DNA of 64,000 bases, from contig WPIO01000047.1 of assembly GCA_009760855.2 (NCBI GenBank), forward strand, positions 850,001 through 914,000, given 5' to 3'. Below are positions 1 to 36,361 of this stretch, piece by piece (positions within the stretch are counted from its first letter, which is position 1; each line of letters opens with the position of its first letter). Below the pieces are notes generated by a model, which saw only the letters and a program-made list of their open reading frames with translations, was not told the DNA's origin and made no database searches. Both the position numbers and the translations under genes were made by a program. The stretch is from Cristatella mucedo (Eukaryota; Bryozoa; Phylactolaemata; Cristatellidae).

Positions 1-109
1 ACTGGCGACCACTCTGCCTAGATCCACTTGCGATCGTCGGCACTTACACACAGCAGGACTGCCCAAGGCAGCAAGCATCCAAACAGATCGTCTGCTGCAT
101 GCCACTCAC

Positions 110-189
110 CGACTCCCAGGCGTTGACAACGTACGACTCGGCCGGCGACTTCTCGTCGAGCACGACGTCGCAGACGCTCGGTCGTTTCC
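110..189 (-). pseudogene. Isolated copy of TPGS2 exon 2
   Basis: An 80-base exon bounded by a good acceptor (TTGTTCTCAG just above 189) and donor (GTGAGT just below 110). It encodes KRPSVCDVVLDEKSPAES and onward to NAWES, matching the TPGS2 N-terminal region (EKxPAE ... WE). The same 80-base exon lies in plus orientation at 23531-23610 and, decayed, on minus at 31662-31736. No other TPGS2 exon lies nearby on this strand, so this looks like a transposed fragment unless the gene continues left of the window. Confidence 0.6.
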
Positions 190-529
190 CTGAGAACAAG
201 AAACCGCTCGAACTTGCTCCAGCTGGCAACAGCCATGCGCTTCGGCTGCACGGCACAGCACGCAGCCGCGGCACGGCTGCGTGCCGTGCCGTGCATGCGC
301 AGCCGCCGAGCGAGCAGTTGCCTGCAGCACATGCACGACTGTGGGCAGCGAAGCGGTGGCAGAGCGAACCCCGAGTGCACAGCAGGCGTCAGCCGCATTC
401 CGTTCCACCGGGGAAAACCGAAACCTCTTACTTTACAGCTGCTAGCTACTTTAAAAACTCGCAATGTAAAACGCATGACACGGTGCTCTGCACGCACAGG
501 CTGCAATAGCTCTAATTCAAGAGTGCAGA

Positions 530-1650
530 GCTAAGAAGGTGGGCGCTGGCCGCGGTGGTACGCAGTCCCACATGCTGCTGCCTGGGGAGATTTGCAGCAA
601 AAGCAGCAGCATGTCCCTCAGCCAGCAGTTTGATGGCTGGCAGCTCGAGTCGACGACGATGAAAGCTGCACAACCGAGCTTCCAGTGTCCTCCTTCACTG
701 GCTGAGCAGCTCTGCCCTGTCGCCATGTAGTACAGCTGCTTCACAACCTGCTTCACGACCGTCGATTGTCCGATCACAAATCCTGAGCCGCACAGCCAGC
801 CTTTCGCAGAACGAGTCGGCGAATGCGCGTCCGTCGCTTCGTCCGGAGCTTGGGACCGCATCGTGTGACCATAGATACCAGATCAAGCCGTCCATCTAAG
901 CTCAGCTTCCCTTTTCTGGCCGGGTGATGAGGCTAGAGAATCGTGCCTCGCCGCCGCCCGCCTGCGGCTGCGGCTGCCGCACCGAACGGGTGGCATAGCC
1001 AGGCGGAGACGAAGGGGCTACTATCGGGGCAGCATGCAAGAGTGCGGCGGCGAGCAGCAAGCCAGCGGCAGTTCAAGAGCTCGCTTGCTGAAACCGCCGG
1101 ACGCCGCGCGAGTAGCTGGACGCGCGGCGGCGTAGTAGCGAGAAGTGCGGACTTGCGCACGAGAATGTCCGCACGCAGGCCGAGTTGCATGCGGCGAGAA
1201 CTGACGGACGAGCAGCGACTAGCGGCCAGCTGAGTCCCACGGGCCGGCTACACCCGCAGGCGCTGCTTGGCGCCGGCGGGTCAGCGAGTCTCACGCGTCT
1301 CGGGGAGTCGCGGCGCCCGTCGCGGGGCGCTCACCGAGAGATCTCAGCACGCCCGTCGTCAGGCGCTCCGCTGCGGCCATACGAGTGAGGACGCCGTCAT
1401 GCGGCGCTAGCTACCTTCATTCGCCAGTGGCCAACGCCGCGTCCAAATTCAAAAGTCGCGACTCGCCGCAAACCCGACGGCGCTGCCAACCGTTACTATG
1501 TCGACAGCCGCGTTCGTCAGGTCTGCACAACTTCGATCGATAAGCAGCGGTGAATACAAGGAGCGGTATTTATATTAAAATAAAAGACTACCTAAAGCTA
1601 TTCCGCCTCGCCTATTTACACACGCTCAGCCCTACGTTGCGTCGTCGCCT
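530..1650. other. GC-rich stretch without a recognised gene
   Basis: The part near 530-1000 resembles 32105-32400, so it belongs to the duplicated TPGS2-flanking segment. The rest is CpG-rich and repetitive in composition. Open frames on both strands carry no recognisable domain and are probably compositional. Confidence 0.4.
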
Positions 1651-1785
1651 AACAGGCATCCCTAATAAATCGCCGCTTACAAATTGGCCTATTGGCCAGT
1701 CCACTAAGTACATATCCGGTCGTCTTCTGGCGCCCAAGGGGCAGAGGTCAACGTGTGTAGGCTATGGCTGGAGGCGATTTCTCAG

Positions 1786-1905
1786 CTTCTAGCTGATTTA
1801 ACATACTCGTTTTGTATTGCGATTGGAGAGCCTTTTACGGCCATCACCACCGCTTGCAGTGGCGATAAAGGATCTAAGCCCAACGCAGGAATCGAACAAT
1901 GAAAA
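1786..1905 (-). mobile_element. tRNA-derived SINE fragment (antisense)
   Basis: Reads in reverse as the SINE body (ATCGCCACTGCAAGCGGTGG then TGATGGCCGTAAAAGGCTC) ending in the family tail TTAAATCAGCTAG. Better-preserved copies with A and B boxes lie at 25250, 35399 and 59286. It is absent from the related segment at 23.2 kb, so it inserted after that duplication. Confidence 0.65.
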
Positions 1906-1959
1906 GCAACCACCTCACCCAGTGTGTAGCTGCTGTATTACGGGATGCATAGTCTAAAG

Positions 1960-2500
1960 CAACGGTCGTTAACCTCCCTAAAGCCGCGACTCTTCAATGC
2001 ATTGCATCGTTTAGCTCGTATGCTCCCAAAGCCCGGAACTTACTCTCGACTTCCGTCACGACATCCCCTGACTCGACCGCGTTTAAAAAGAAATTAAAAG
2101 CGAACCTATTTGTCACAGCGTTTAGAGGGTCCCTGTGATTTGTCCTTTATGTGTTTGTGCGTGCTGACACTGTTGCTAGCTGCCACTGACCACACTTGCA
2201 TGCTGACCCTGTGCACGTCACCCCTAGCCATGCTATTTATGCTGTTTTTCAAGCACGATACCACTCCTCACTCGACCCTGTTTCCTTTGCAGCAATCTAA
2301 TGCTCCCAGAAAATGAGTTCTCTATAGGCACTGTATAAGGTGCATTATTATTATTATTATTCCTCGTGTTGTGGTGACCCCCAACCATAAAATGATTGTG
2401 TGCTATATGCGGAAATGTGTTTTCCGATGATCTTAGGCAACCCCCGTGAAAGGGTCGTTGACCCCCAACGGGGTCGCGACCCACACGTTGAGAACCGCGG
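1960..2500 (-). mobile_element. SPIN-like hAT MITE, copy A, split by a LINE
   Basis: On the minus strand the element opens with CGCGGTTCTCAACGTGTGGG, continues through TCGCGACCCC and the CCTAAGATCATCGGAAAACA block, then GGTTGGGGGTCACCACAACA. It closes near 1960 with GGTTAACGACCGTTG. This order resembles the non-autonomous SPIN (Space Invader) hAT elements. An L2-like LINE 3' fragment (2006-2361) interrupts it at the same point as in the copy at 22589-23138. Flanking 8-bp duplications are eroded here. Confidence 0.7.
2006..2361 (+). mobile_element. L2-like LINE 3' end (family B)
   Basis: Carries the terminal coding and 3' region typical of this family: ATCGTTTAGCTCGTATGCTC near the start, the TGACTCGACC...TTTAAAAAGAAATT block, GGGTCCCTGTGATT, and an (ATT)n tail at 2342-2361. 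It is inserted inside SPIN-like copy A. Confidence 0.75.
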
Positions 2501-2840
2501 TCCTCAGGCCTCGAGAAAGGGCTCTGTAAATATGCACGGAATATATGTGTCACTCGCGCTGTCAATTGGTGCACTAAAGGTTGCGTGGAGTTGCGTTTGC
2601 GGATGTGCCGCTTTATAAATATACGGGAAATGACATTAAAATTCAGGGAGAGCTCGCAAAAGCTTGCACCACCTACGGTGCACCCACCCGCTCTCGCACG
2701 CACCACTCCCCCCCCCCCGCACCCAGCTTCCAGTCGTCGGGCCCAGAGGTGGAGCCGGGATTCGTTGGGATGTGCGATCAGCGGTCATAAGTCGGCGCTC
2801 TAGATAAAATCCTCATGTAATGTCAACTAACGGCTTGAAT

Positions 2841-3125
2841 GCAGAGAGAGAGAGAGAGAGAGAGATAAAGAGGGAGAGAGAGAGAGAGATAGGGGAGAGG
2901 AAGAGAGAGAGTGAGGAAGAGGGAGAGAGAGGGGGAGAGGGAGAGAGAGGTTGAAAGAGAGGCAGACTGAGAGGGGAGAGAGGGAGAGAGAGGGAGAGAG
3001 AGGGAGAGAGAGAGGGGAGAGAAAGGGGAGAGAGAGGAGAGAGAGAGAGGGGGAGAGAGAGAGGGGAGAGAGAGAGGGGAGAGAGAGAGAGGCAGATAGA
3101 GAGGACCGAGATTGAGGGAGAGAGA
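2841..3125. repeat. (AG)n-rich microsatellite
   Basis: Imperfect GA/GGGA purine tract. Its left flank (2590-2840) is an inverted match of 22260-22500, where the flank also abuts a (CT)n tract, so the tract is part of the duplicated segment. Confidence 0.9.
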
Positions 3126-4515
3126 GCAAGCAAGAAGAGGAGCGTTCGTCATGCCCGGACAGAGCGAGCTGAAAGACGAGAGCGAGCGGGGAGCCAACCG
3201 ACTCGTTGTCTGCAAAGCCGCGCCCATCTGGCAGCGGCAGACCTGAGGACCCGGCTGACGATCGTATGCGGCAGCTTGGCCAGCTGTGCGATCGATGCAC
3301 AGCGAGTAGTGCAACGTCCCGTTGCAGATTGAGAGAGCTTAATTTCGTCGTCTGTGACAGTCTACGGCGTAGGAATAGTAGGTGCCGAAATTCAGGAACT
3401 CACCTCCGGCGCTCTGTCACCGCCTGCAATGTCTTTGTATCATCTAAGTCTCTGCTCAAGACGCACAACCGATTCGCTCCACTTTCCTTACGCCCCAGTG
3501 AACTCGTCCCGGTCGCGTGTGCCGTGCGGCGCACTTACTCGTGCTCGAGGTTCGGTGTTCGTTAATAAGCGGCTGCTCCTGCTCACCAGCTCCGAGCCTC
3601 GGTTTCTTCGTGTGCGCTTTATGCGTGCTTAGCTAAGCATGGTACATTGTGAGTCGCTAATATTTTTGCTTGTTGATTCTCTAGTTGCAAAAGACCTGGA
3701 TCGAGCTTCGGTGCTCTAAGGACGCCATACAAAAGGCACTAGTATTGCATAATTAATCGTACTCTTGCATGCGGATGAAATATTTAAGAAGTGTAACCGT
3801 TTTGCTCAGTCACCAGGCCTGAATTTCTTTCGTGGCGTTCTGCCTTGACACGTTTGCATGCTAAATCAGTCCGGTTATGCTATTCGTAAAGATTATTATC
3901 GTTTCCTGAGTTGTATCAGTAGGAACCGGGCGCGGCACAGCCAATCGCTTTGATCCGCAAAAAGACATCTGCAGAAGAGATGATTAGTCGGTCGTGGACC
4001 ATGACTCATTCGGTTCAGATACGGCCTCGTTCGGCTGTGCAATATGTAGCTATACGTCAAGGACACGGACGCGCTGTATTAAGCCTCGGGAGCTCCCGGT
4101 TGGCTCGCTATTGTCGCCTTGCCTGCGTGAGTCAGTGTCGCTTCTACGACTCGCTAGCCGCGCTTAGCGGCGTCAGTTTCACCAGTATCTGTACCTGTAC
4201 CTGTCCGCAAGAGCTTCCGCGACGGCTTCGCGCGTCTTTGCTCGCGCGCACATGTGCAGCTCCGGAACCGCCGCCGCCGCTGCGCGTGCGCCCGAGTAGC
4301 TGCGCCCGCGCACGAGAGCATTCTTTCGCTCTGCTCGCCTCTCCTTCTGCGGAGCCGCTCGAGCGAGCCGAGCGAGCCGAGCGAGCGGCGGCCGGCGCGA
4401 GCGGAATCGCTGCGACGAAGGCGCCGACGACGCTCCCGTCTGTCATCATCCCGTCGTAAATCGAGTGCGGTAAGTTTAGCGGGTCGAAAATTCGGATCGA
4501 CCGTGCCGCATCCCG
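3126..4515. other. Unique sequence, no gene recognised
   Basis: Mixed composition, becoming GC- and CpG-rich from about 4080 (runs of cgagcgagc). This could be a promoter-like island, but I found no exon with a recognisable domain. Confidence 0.4.
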
Positions 4516-4521
4516 GCAGGC

Positions 4522-4670
4522 GTGGAATTCCACTCAGTGCGTGGAATGCCACTCAGTGCGTGGAATGCCACTCAGTGCGTGGAATGCCACTCAGTGCGTG
4601 GAATGTCACTCAGTGCGTGGAATGCCACTCAGTGCGTGGAATGCCACTCAGTGCGTGGAATGCCACTCAC
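4522..4670. repeat. 19-bp minisatellite with internal dyads
   Basis: Seven complete and one partial unit of GTGGAATGCCACTCAGTGC. Each unit holds two overlapping inverted motifs, GTGG-AATG-CCAC and CAC-TCA-GTG, so either strand can form serial short hairpins. Units differ at only a few positions (AATTCC in the first, AATGTC in the fifth). Confidence 0.9.
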
Positions 4671-4989
4671 TCGCGGCGTCGGCGAAGAAGAAGGAGAAGA
4701 AGGGCCTCGATGTCGAGGTCGTCGGTCCGATCGTCGACGGCAGCGGCAGCAGCAGGGATGAAGCGACAGAGCGTAGAACGACAGACGCCGGTCGCAACTC
4801 TCCGTATATATGTACGCAACCACAAAAGTTCAGGATTTATTTATCAGCACAAACCGCGACCTCAATTGTTTCGAATAAAAAGCTTAGATAGGCGCGGGTA
4901 TCGCGCCTGTATTTCATTTGGGGTGAGCGCCTCCATACTCTCTAAAATTCTACGGTCGACCCACATTGTACCCGCCGAGCAGCGGCGGC

Positions 4990-5728
4990 GGTTTCGGCGG
5001 CAGCGGCGGCAGCGGCGGCAGCGGCGGCAGCGGCGGCAGCGGCGGCAGCGGCGGCAGCGGCGGCAGCGGCGGCAGCGGCGGCAGCGGCGGCAGCGGCGAC
5101 AGCGGCGGCAGCGGCGACAGCGGCGGCAGCGGCGGCAGCGGCGGCAGCGGCGGCAGCGGCGGCAGCGGCGGCAGCGGCGGCAGCGGCGCAGCGGCGGCAG
5201 CGGCGGCAGCGGCGGCAGCGGCGGCAGCGGCGGCAGCGGCGGCAGCGGCGGCAGCGGCGGCAGCGGCGGCAGCGGCGGCAGCGGCGGCGGCAGCGGCGGC
5301 GGCGGCGGCAGCGGCGGCGGCGGCGGCAGCGGCGGCGGCGGCGGCAGCGGCGGCAGCGGCGGCAGCGGCGGCAGCGGCGGCAGCGGCGGCAGCGGCGGCA
5401 GCGGCGGCGGCAGCGGCGGCAGCGGCGGCAGCGGCGGCAGCGGCGGCAGCGGCGGCAGCGGCGGCAGCGGCGGCAGCGGCGGCAGCGGCGGCAGCGGCGG
5501 CAGCGGCGGCAGCGGCGGCAGCGGCGGCAGCGGCGGCAGCGGCGGCAGCGGCGGCAGCGGCGGCGGCAGCGGCGGCAGCGGCGGCAGCGGCGGCAGCGGC
5601 GGCAGCGGCGGCAGCGGCGGCAGCGGCGGCAGCGGCGGCAGCGGCGGCAGCGGCGGCAGCGGCGGCAGCGGCGGCAGCGGCGGCAGCGGCGGCAGCGGCG
5701 GCAGCGGCGGCAGCGGCGGCAGCGGCGG
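4990..5728. repeat. (GGCGGCAGC)n nonanucleotide array
   Basis: About 740 bases of a 9-bp unit, with rare GAC variants near 5098-5118 and slipped GGC expansions near 5284-5345 and at a few other points. In forward frames it reads Gly-Gly-Ser, poly-Ala or Arg-Arg-Gln; in reverse frames Leu-Pro-Pro, Cys-Arg-Arg or Ala. Long open frames here follow from the repeat and lack any flanking domain, so I do not call a gene. Confidence 0.9.
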
Positions 5729-5962
5729 CGCGCTCTGCTCAAGATTCGTTATTTCTGACTGGATAGGGAGCCCTGGTGCTCTTTTCTTTCTCTCCTCTCT
5801 CTTTCTCTCGTTCTCTCCCTCTTTACAATCTGGCAGCAGCTCAGCCGACTCACCGACCAGCAGTTCTTTGCTCCACAAACGTGACAGCGGTCATGCTCGC
5901 GCCTTATATACCGACCAAGCCGAAAGTCATACATCAATCTCGTTACACGCATGAATAAATAA

Positions 5963-6089
<127 letters not shown>

Positions 6090-6736
6090 GCTGCTCGTAA
6101 GCCTCGGTGTATTGCGGCCGTTTCATAAGCAATTCTCCATTCAAAGTTGGCGACAAAGCAGCACACAGTTCATAATAGTGGGCCATTGCGGTACGAACGC
6201 TCAATTGTGGATTAAGCTATTTGGCTTGAAGACATGGGCTTCTCGATAAATACAGCGGTAGTGACGGCAGTGGAAGGTTCGGCGTGCTAATGCACGATGG
6301 CTGCAAGACAACCATACATATGAAATCGGATCTATATTCTGGCCGCACATACGGCTCAAATCCGGTACAGGGTCAATAAAGCAGTCGCCATATTTTGACT
6401 AATCACATTCATGGTAGAGTACAGCTATTGTATACTTTTGGCGATCGTTGCATTCGTACCTCATCGTCGCTGGCGCGGGGTCGCTGACTGGCGTCCCCAA
6501 GTGTTCATGGCGTGAGGTTTGAGCGAGGTAAAAAACGGGTCGAGGTAAGTCTTGCGAGCCTCGATTTGACTTCCCGATACTGCTCCCACAGCCAACCGTG
6601 GCAGTACGGCCAATGCAGTGCGTCTAAAATAATAAAAGAGTATATATACATACATTCCGCTAGCTATGTTGCCAGAAATATCGTCCCTGAATTTGGCAAG
6701 ATAACTCGAATCACCTGCTAATACAGCGGCGTTAGA

Positions 6737-20154
<13,418 letters not shown>

Positions 20155-20900
20155 GTCACGGCGGCGGCGGCGGCGGTGGCGCCGGCAGCGGGCAGCGAGA
20201 ACCTCCTCCGGGTGACCGCGTGGCACATCGGGCGCGCGCCGGCGGAACTGACCAGGCCCGTCGGAGCTGTTCGCCGCGCGAGGCGGCCCGTTCTTTACTT
20301 AGCCCGGCGTCTCAGCGGGCCGCGCGACCGCTGGCTGCTAGCTAGGGCATGCGGGCGAGCCGCCGACGCCGCCGCCGCTGCTGCTGCTCGGCTGCGCGTC
20401 TCGTCGGCCGGCGACGACGACGACGGCAAGCGCGCTGCGTCCAGCGTTGGCGGCGGCGGCGGCGAGCGCTCGCCGGCACCGCCAATGCTGGACGAGGACG
20501 AGAGCGCTTCGCCAGGAGAACGCGTTTCGGAAAGGCTCGTCTTGACTCGCCACGCTCATCATAGACGTCGCGAAGAGCTAGCGTTAGGTGGGGCTCAAGA
20601 TACGACTTATATCCCGGACGGAAGTGATCGAAAAATGAAGGAATCAAAAGACAGCGAAGGTATCCGGAGCGCAAGCCTGGGGAAAAAGTTCGCAGGTGAT
20701 TTGGATAAGCATGCCGGGCAATCTACAAATGCGGGTGAATCTAGGTTGAACGGCGACCGGCCGAACGCGCGCCGGCCGCGCCGCCACCGGCGCACGTTCG
20801 GCTATAGCAGAGCGACCCGTCAGATCGCGGCGGACGCCGCTCACTGCCTCACTTCAGCCGAAGGATAACAGACGAATCCGGCGCTGCGAAGCCAGCGCAG
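20155..20900 (-). promoter_or_regulatory. CpG-rich 5' region of SLC49A4
   Basis: Very GC- and CpG-dense DNA immediately upstream of, and continuing into, the first coding exon. An open plus-strand frame of about 249 codons crosses it but reads low-complexity Ala/Arg and overlaps exon 1 antisense. I read the region as a CpG-island-like promoter and 5' UTR. The start site is not visible. Confidence 0.5.
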
Positions 20901-21056
20901 CGGCGCGCTAGCGAATCGCAGGTGCAGCACCCATTCGTGCAGGTGCGCCCCGACAGTGGCAGAGCGCGACCTGCGATTAAGAGCACGCCCGTACCTTAAT
21001 TAATATACCGAGTCCTTGTCCTTCGTGCAGAACAGACTATTTCAAAGCCTCGGGGA

Positions 21057-21095
21057 GAGAGAGAGCGAGAGGAGAGAAAGAGATGAGCGAGAGAT

Positions 21096-21136
<41 letters not shown>

Positions 21137-21194
21137 GACAGAGACAGAGAGATACAGAGAGACAGAGACAGAGACAGAGAGAGACAGAGAGAGG
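21057..21194. repeat. (GA)/(GACA) compound microsatellite
   Basis: GAGA, then about eight CAGA units, then a GAGACA mixture. Confidence 0.9.
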
Positions 21195-21835
21195 TGAGTG
21201 TTGCACCAGCAATATCGTACAACTCTCCGAAACCCGAAGCATACCTGACTCGCCATTACACGAGATTGCCTTTTTGGGCCGCTTAAGCTTAGATTATTAC
21301 GTACTCGGTCCTCAATCGTTACAATTCAGGAGTCTCAAATCGGCAGCCATAATCCGAATTATATGGCACGCCGACTGTAGTATCGGTTATCGTCTCGAAC
21401 AGCACAGAGCGCCAGCTGACGACCTGCGCCAACCAGTGTATTCCAGTACGCCCCGAGCTGGGGGCAGCACGACTCTTTTCGCCCCTCTCGCCCACCGGAG
21501 TCACTGGCTATCCCTTGTCACAACAATCACTAATAGCACATTCCGACCGCGTACAATGTCGAGCCTCGCAGCCCACCCGTACAACGATCAGGGGATGTGC
21601 CATCAATTCAACGAAACTGCCCCGACGTTTGGCGGTGCGCTCATTTGGCGTCGCTGCGGTTCGGTTCGGCAGCAACCGGGGGCGACCTGGCTAAATAGTA
21701 ATGAGCTTAGAGGCACTTAGAATCCGTACAAAATCTGCTGAGGCTTAACAGGCATTCTGAATCGCTAGTCAAAGAAAGTCAACGCTGTCGCGCTGCCAGC
21801 TAGAGCACTAGCGTTTTCAGTGAGGAGAAAATCTG

Positions 21836-22263
<428 letters not shown>

Positions 22264-22588
22264 GCAAGCCGTTGGTTGACATTACATAAGGATTTTATCT
22301 GGAGCGCCGACTTATGACCGCTGATCGCACATCCCAACGAATCCCGGCTCCACCTCTGGGCCCGACGACTGGAAGCTGGGTTCGGAGGGGGGAGTGGTGC
22401 GTGCGAGAGCGAGTAGGTGGTGCAAGCTTTTGCGAGCTCTCCCTGAATTTGTATGTCATTTTCCGTATATTTGAAAGGTGGCATTTCCGCAAAAGCTACT
22501 CTGCGAAACCTTCAGTGCACAAATGTACAGCTCGCATGCCACGTATATTCCATGCATATTTACAAAGCCCTTTCCCGAGGCTTGAGGC

Positions 22589-23138
22589 CAGCGGTTCTCA
22601 ACCTGTGGGTCGCGACCGTTGATGGTCAAGCGACCTATTCATAGGGGTTGCCTAAGATCATCGGAAAACGCATTTCCGCATATCGCACACAATTTATTTT
22701 ACGGTTGGGGTCGCCACAACACGAGAAATAATGATAATGATAATAGTAATAATACACCTTATAAAGCGCCCATAGAGAACACAGTCTTTTTCTGGGAGCT
22801 TTAGATTGTTGCAAAGAAACATGATCGAGTGAGGAGTGGTATCATGCTGGATAAACAGTATGAATAGTATGGTTAGGGGTGACGTGCACAAGGTCAGTGT
22901 GCAAGTGTGGTTATTACCAGCTAGCAACAGTGTCAGCACGCATAAGCACATAAGGACTAATCACAGGGACCCACTAAACGCTGTGACAAATAGATACGTT
23001 TTTAATTTCCTTTTAATGTGGTCAAGTCAGGGGATGTCGTGACGGAAGTCGGGAGTGAGTACCGGGCTTTGGGAGCATACGAACTAAACGATGAACTGCA
23101 TTAAAGGGTCGTGGCTGTAGGAAGGTTATGAACCATTG
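22589..23138 (+). mobile_element. SPIN-like hAT MITE, copy B, split by a LINE
   Basis: Opens with CAGCGGTTCTCAACCTGTGG and runs through GGTCGCGACC, CCTAAGATCATCGGAAAAC and GGTTGGGGTCGCCACAACAC. After an inserted LINE it resumes with GAACTGCATTAAAGGGTCGT and ends GAAGGTTATGAACCATTG. The termini are imperfect inverted repeats. The flanks are CTTGAGGC (22581-22588) and CTTTAGGC (23139-23146), an 8-bp target duplication matching at seven positions, as expected for hAT transposons. Confidence 0.8.
22726..23092 (-). mobile_element. L2-like LINE 3' end inside the MITE
   Basis: Reverse orientation: the (AAT/ATG)n tail starts at 22726 and the coding end near 23092. It occupies the same site within the MITE as the LINE at 2006-2361. 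Confidence 0.8.
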
Positions 23139-23530
23139 CTTTAGGCTATGCATCGGTAATAACTGCAGCAGCAGAAAAATCGCTTCGAGCTAGCCGCCGC
23201 ATATTGACCTCTGCCCCTTTGGTGCCAGAAGACGACCGGATATGTACTTAGTGGACGGGCCAATTAGCCAATTTGTAAGTGGCGATTTCCCCGGTGCGAC
23301 GGAATGCGGCTGACGCCTGCTGTGCCCTCGGGGTTCGCTCTGCCACCGCTTCGCTGCCCACAGTCGTGCATGCGCTGCAGGCAACTGCTCGCTCGGCGGC
23401 TGCAGCTGAGTGCCACCCACGTGCATGTGCCGCACGCAGCTGCTGGGTCGGCGGCTTCGCGCCGTGCAGTGCAGCCGAAGCGCATGGCCGTTGCCAGCTG
23501 GAGCAAGTTCGAGCGGTTTCTTGTTCTCAG

Positions 23531-35011
<11,481 letters not shown>

Positions 35012-35251
35012 GTAAGTGCCAGCGCCTTGGCAGTTGATGCACCGTCTGGTACTACTTGGTAGCCTGCTGCAGGCGAAAGATGCACAAGGCCAAACTATTG
35101 ACAGGTACTTAATTATGTGCTAGGCTCTAGAATCAGTCACTTTCGAGACGTTTGATGTGCTTGACCTTGCCGTATTGGCAGGGCATCAGTATGCACTGCA
35201 TTCGTCATTGCAGCATGCTTGTTGTGCTTGCATCAGTTGTGCATCTTGTAG

Positions 35252-35350
35252 ACGAATCCCGAGCAGCTCTGTGAAAGTGTGTGCATTCCGACGAATTAGA
35301 ACTGCTTGTTTCCTGCCTTCTGTGGGCGAGACTTGCAGTCCTGGCGGCTT
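35252..35350 (+). pseudogene. TPGS2 exon 4, third copy
   Basis: CTTGTAG then RIPSSSVKVCAFRRIRTAC, clearly related to the copies at 27412 and 33807. It lies downstream of exon 7, out of gene order. Confidence 0.6.
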
Positions 35351-35398
35351 TGAGTTGTATCTAACACTGCCCGAGTAATTTCTAGAACTTTCCCATAG

Positions 35399-35562
35399 CC
35401 GTAATAGCTCACTAGGTAAGGCGGTTGCTTTTCACGACCTCGGCCTCGAGGTCGTGGGTTCGAATCCTGCGGTGGGCGATCCTTTATCGCCACTGCAAGC
35501 GGTGGTGATAGCCGTAAAGGCTCATCCGTCGCTATACAAAAAGAGGCTGTTTAATCAGCTAG
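35399..35562 (+). mobile_element. tRNA-derived SINE, best-preserved copy
   Basis: Polymerase III promoter boxes are plain: A-box region TAGCTCACTAGGTAAGGCGG (35405-35424) and B box GGTTCGAATCC (35458-35468). The tRNA-unrelated body and TTTAATCAGCTAGC tail follow. Confidence 0.9.
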
Positions 35563-36360
35563 CATTTTTCCCTCCGGCCAACGACAACTGACCAGCCTAG
35601 CGGCCGATTTCTGTACCAGTTTCAGGCGTTTTAGATTACTGGGCCGGAAGTTTTGGATAAAAGCTACTGCTCTCTAATTTAAAAGCACTCCCACAACAGC
35701 TTGGGCTACTTTGGCTATCGCAATTTTGGCAATTCTTCTCAGCGTATATAGTAGGCCGACTTGATTAGTTGATTTTTTTTACATTTTTGTCCGAGTTTTA
35801 CGAAAACGCTTTATAATGCTTTTCGCAATGACGATTGTGATACATCACGGCCTAACCTCCGAATACATTATCCAAAGACCTGGCGAGACACGGCTCTCTT
35901 TTAATTACCTCAGTTTCGACAGGCAGGTAGGCTAGTGCGGCAGAATAAGCAAGTTCACAAGTTCAAGTCCAGTTTCCTTTCCCCCCCCCCCCGTAAGCAC
36001 CGGTACCTCATCTTTCCCGTCAGCAGCTAGCTCGATTGGATAATCTCCCATAAAGCTTGTTTATGTAACAATCATAGTCCTAGCTTTGACCGAGACTATT
36101 AAACCACCCTGAATTGTATAGCCCTTCGAACCTTTTTCATTGCATGAAAATCCTGCACTTCAGACGCTGGGGGGGGCGCGTTGTCGTCCTTTGAAGCATC
36201 CCGGCTCACTTTTCAAGTAATAGTCCATTGAATATCCTCCTTTGCTATAGACACGAATCAATTGGATGCGGGTGAGGTACTTTAAGGACACTAGCTGCGA
36301 TCATGTTATGATAGCACGAGCATTGCTTTCGTACCTAGCTGAATTCGTACCTAGCTGAAC
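35563..36360. other. No feature recognised
   Basis: AT-rich unique sequence with short poly-C (35982) and poly-G (36170) runs. No exon or repeat signature was identified. Confidence 0.4.
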
Positions 36361-36361
36361 T

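Noticed and set aside
2813-3314. Leu/Ser/Pro-rich open frames over the (AG)n tract
   Set aside because: They are a translated microsatellite, as are the similar frames at 16954-17491, 19234-19880, 21817-22317 and 37689-37943.
4254-5954. 566-codon plus-strand open frame
   Set aside because: It is carried by the 19-bp minisatellite and the 9-bp GC-rich array; all frames stay open there and neither flank shows a domain.
35406-35468. tRNA gene candidate
   Set aside because: The A and B boxes are present, but the sequence does not fold into a tRNA cloverleaf with an anticodon arm and is followed by a repeated SINE body; several copies exist.
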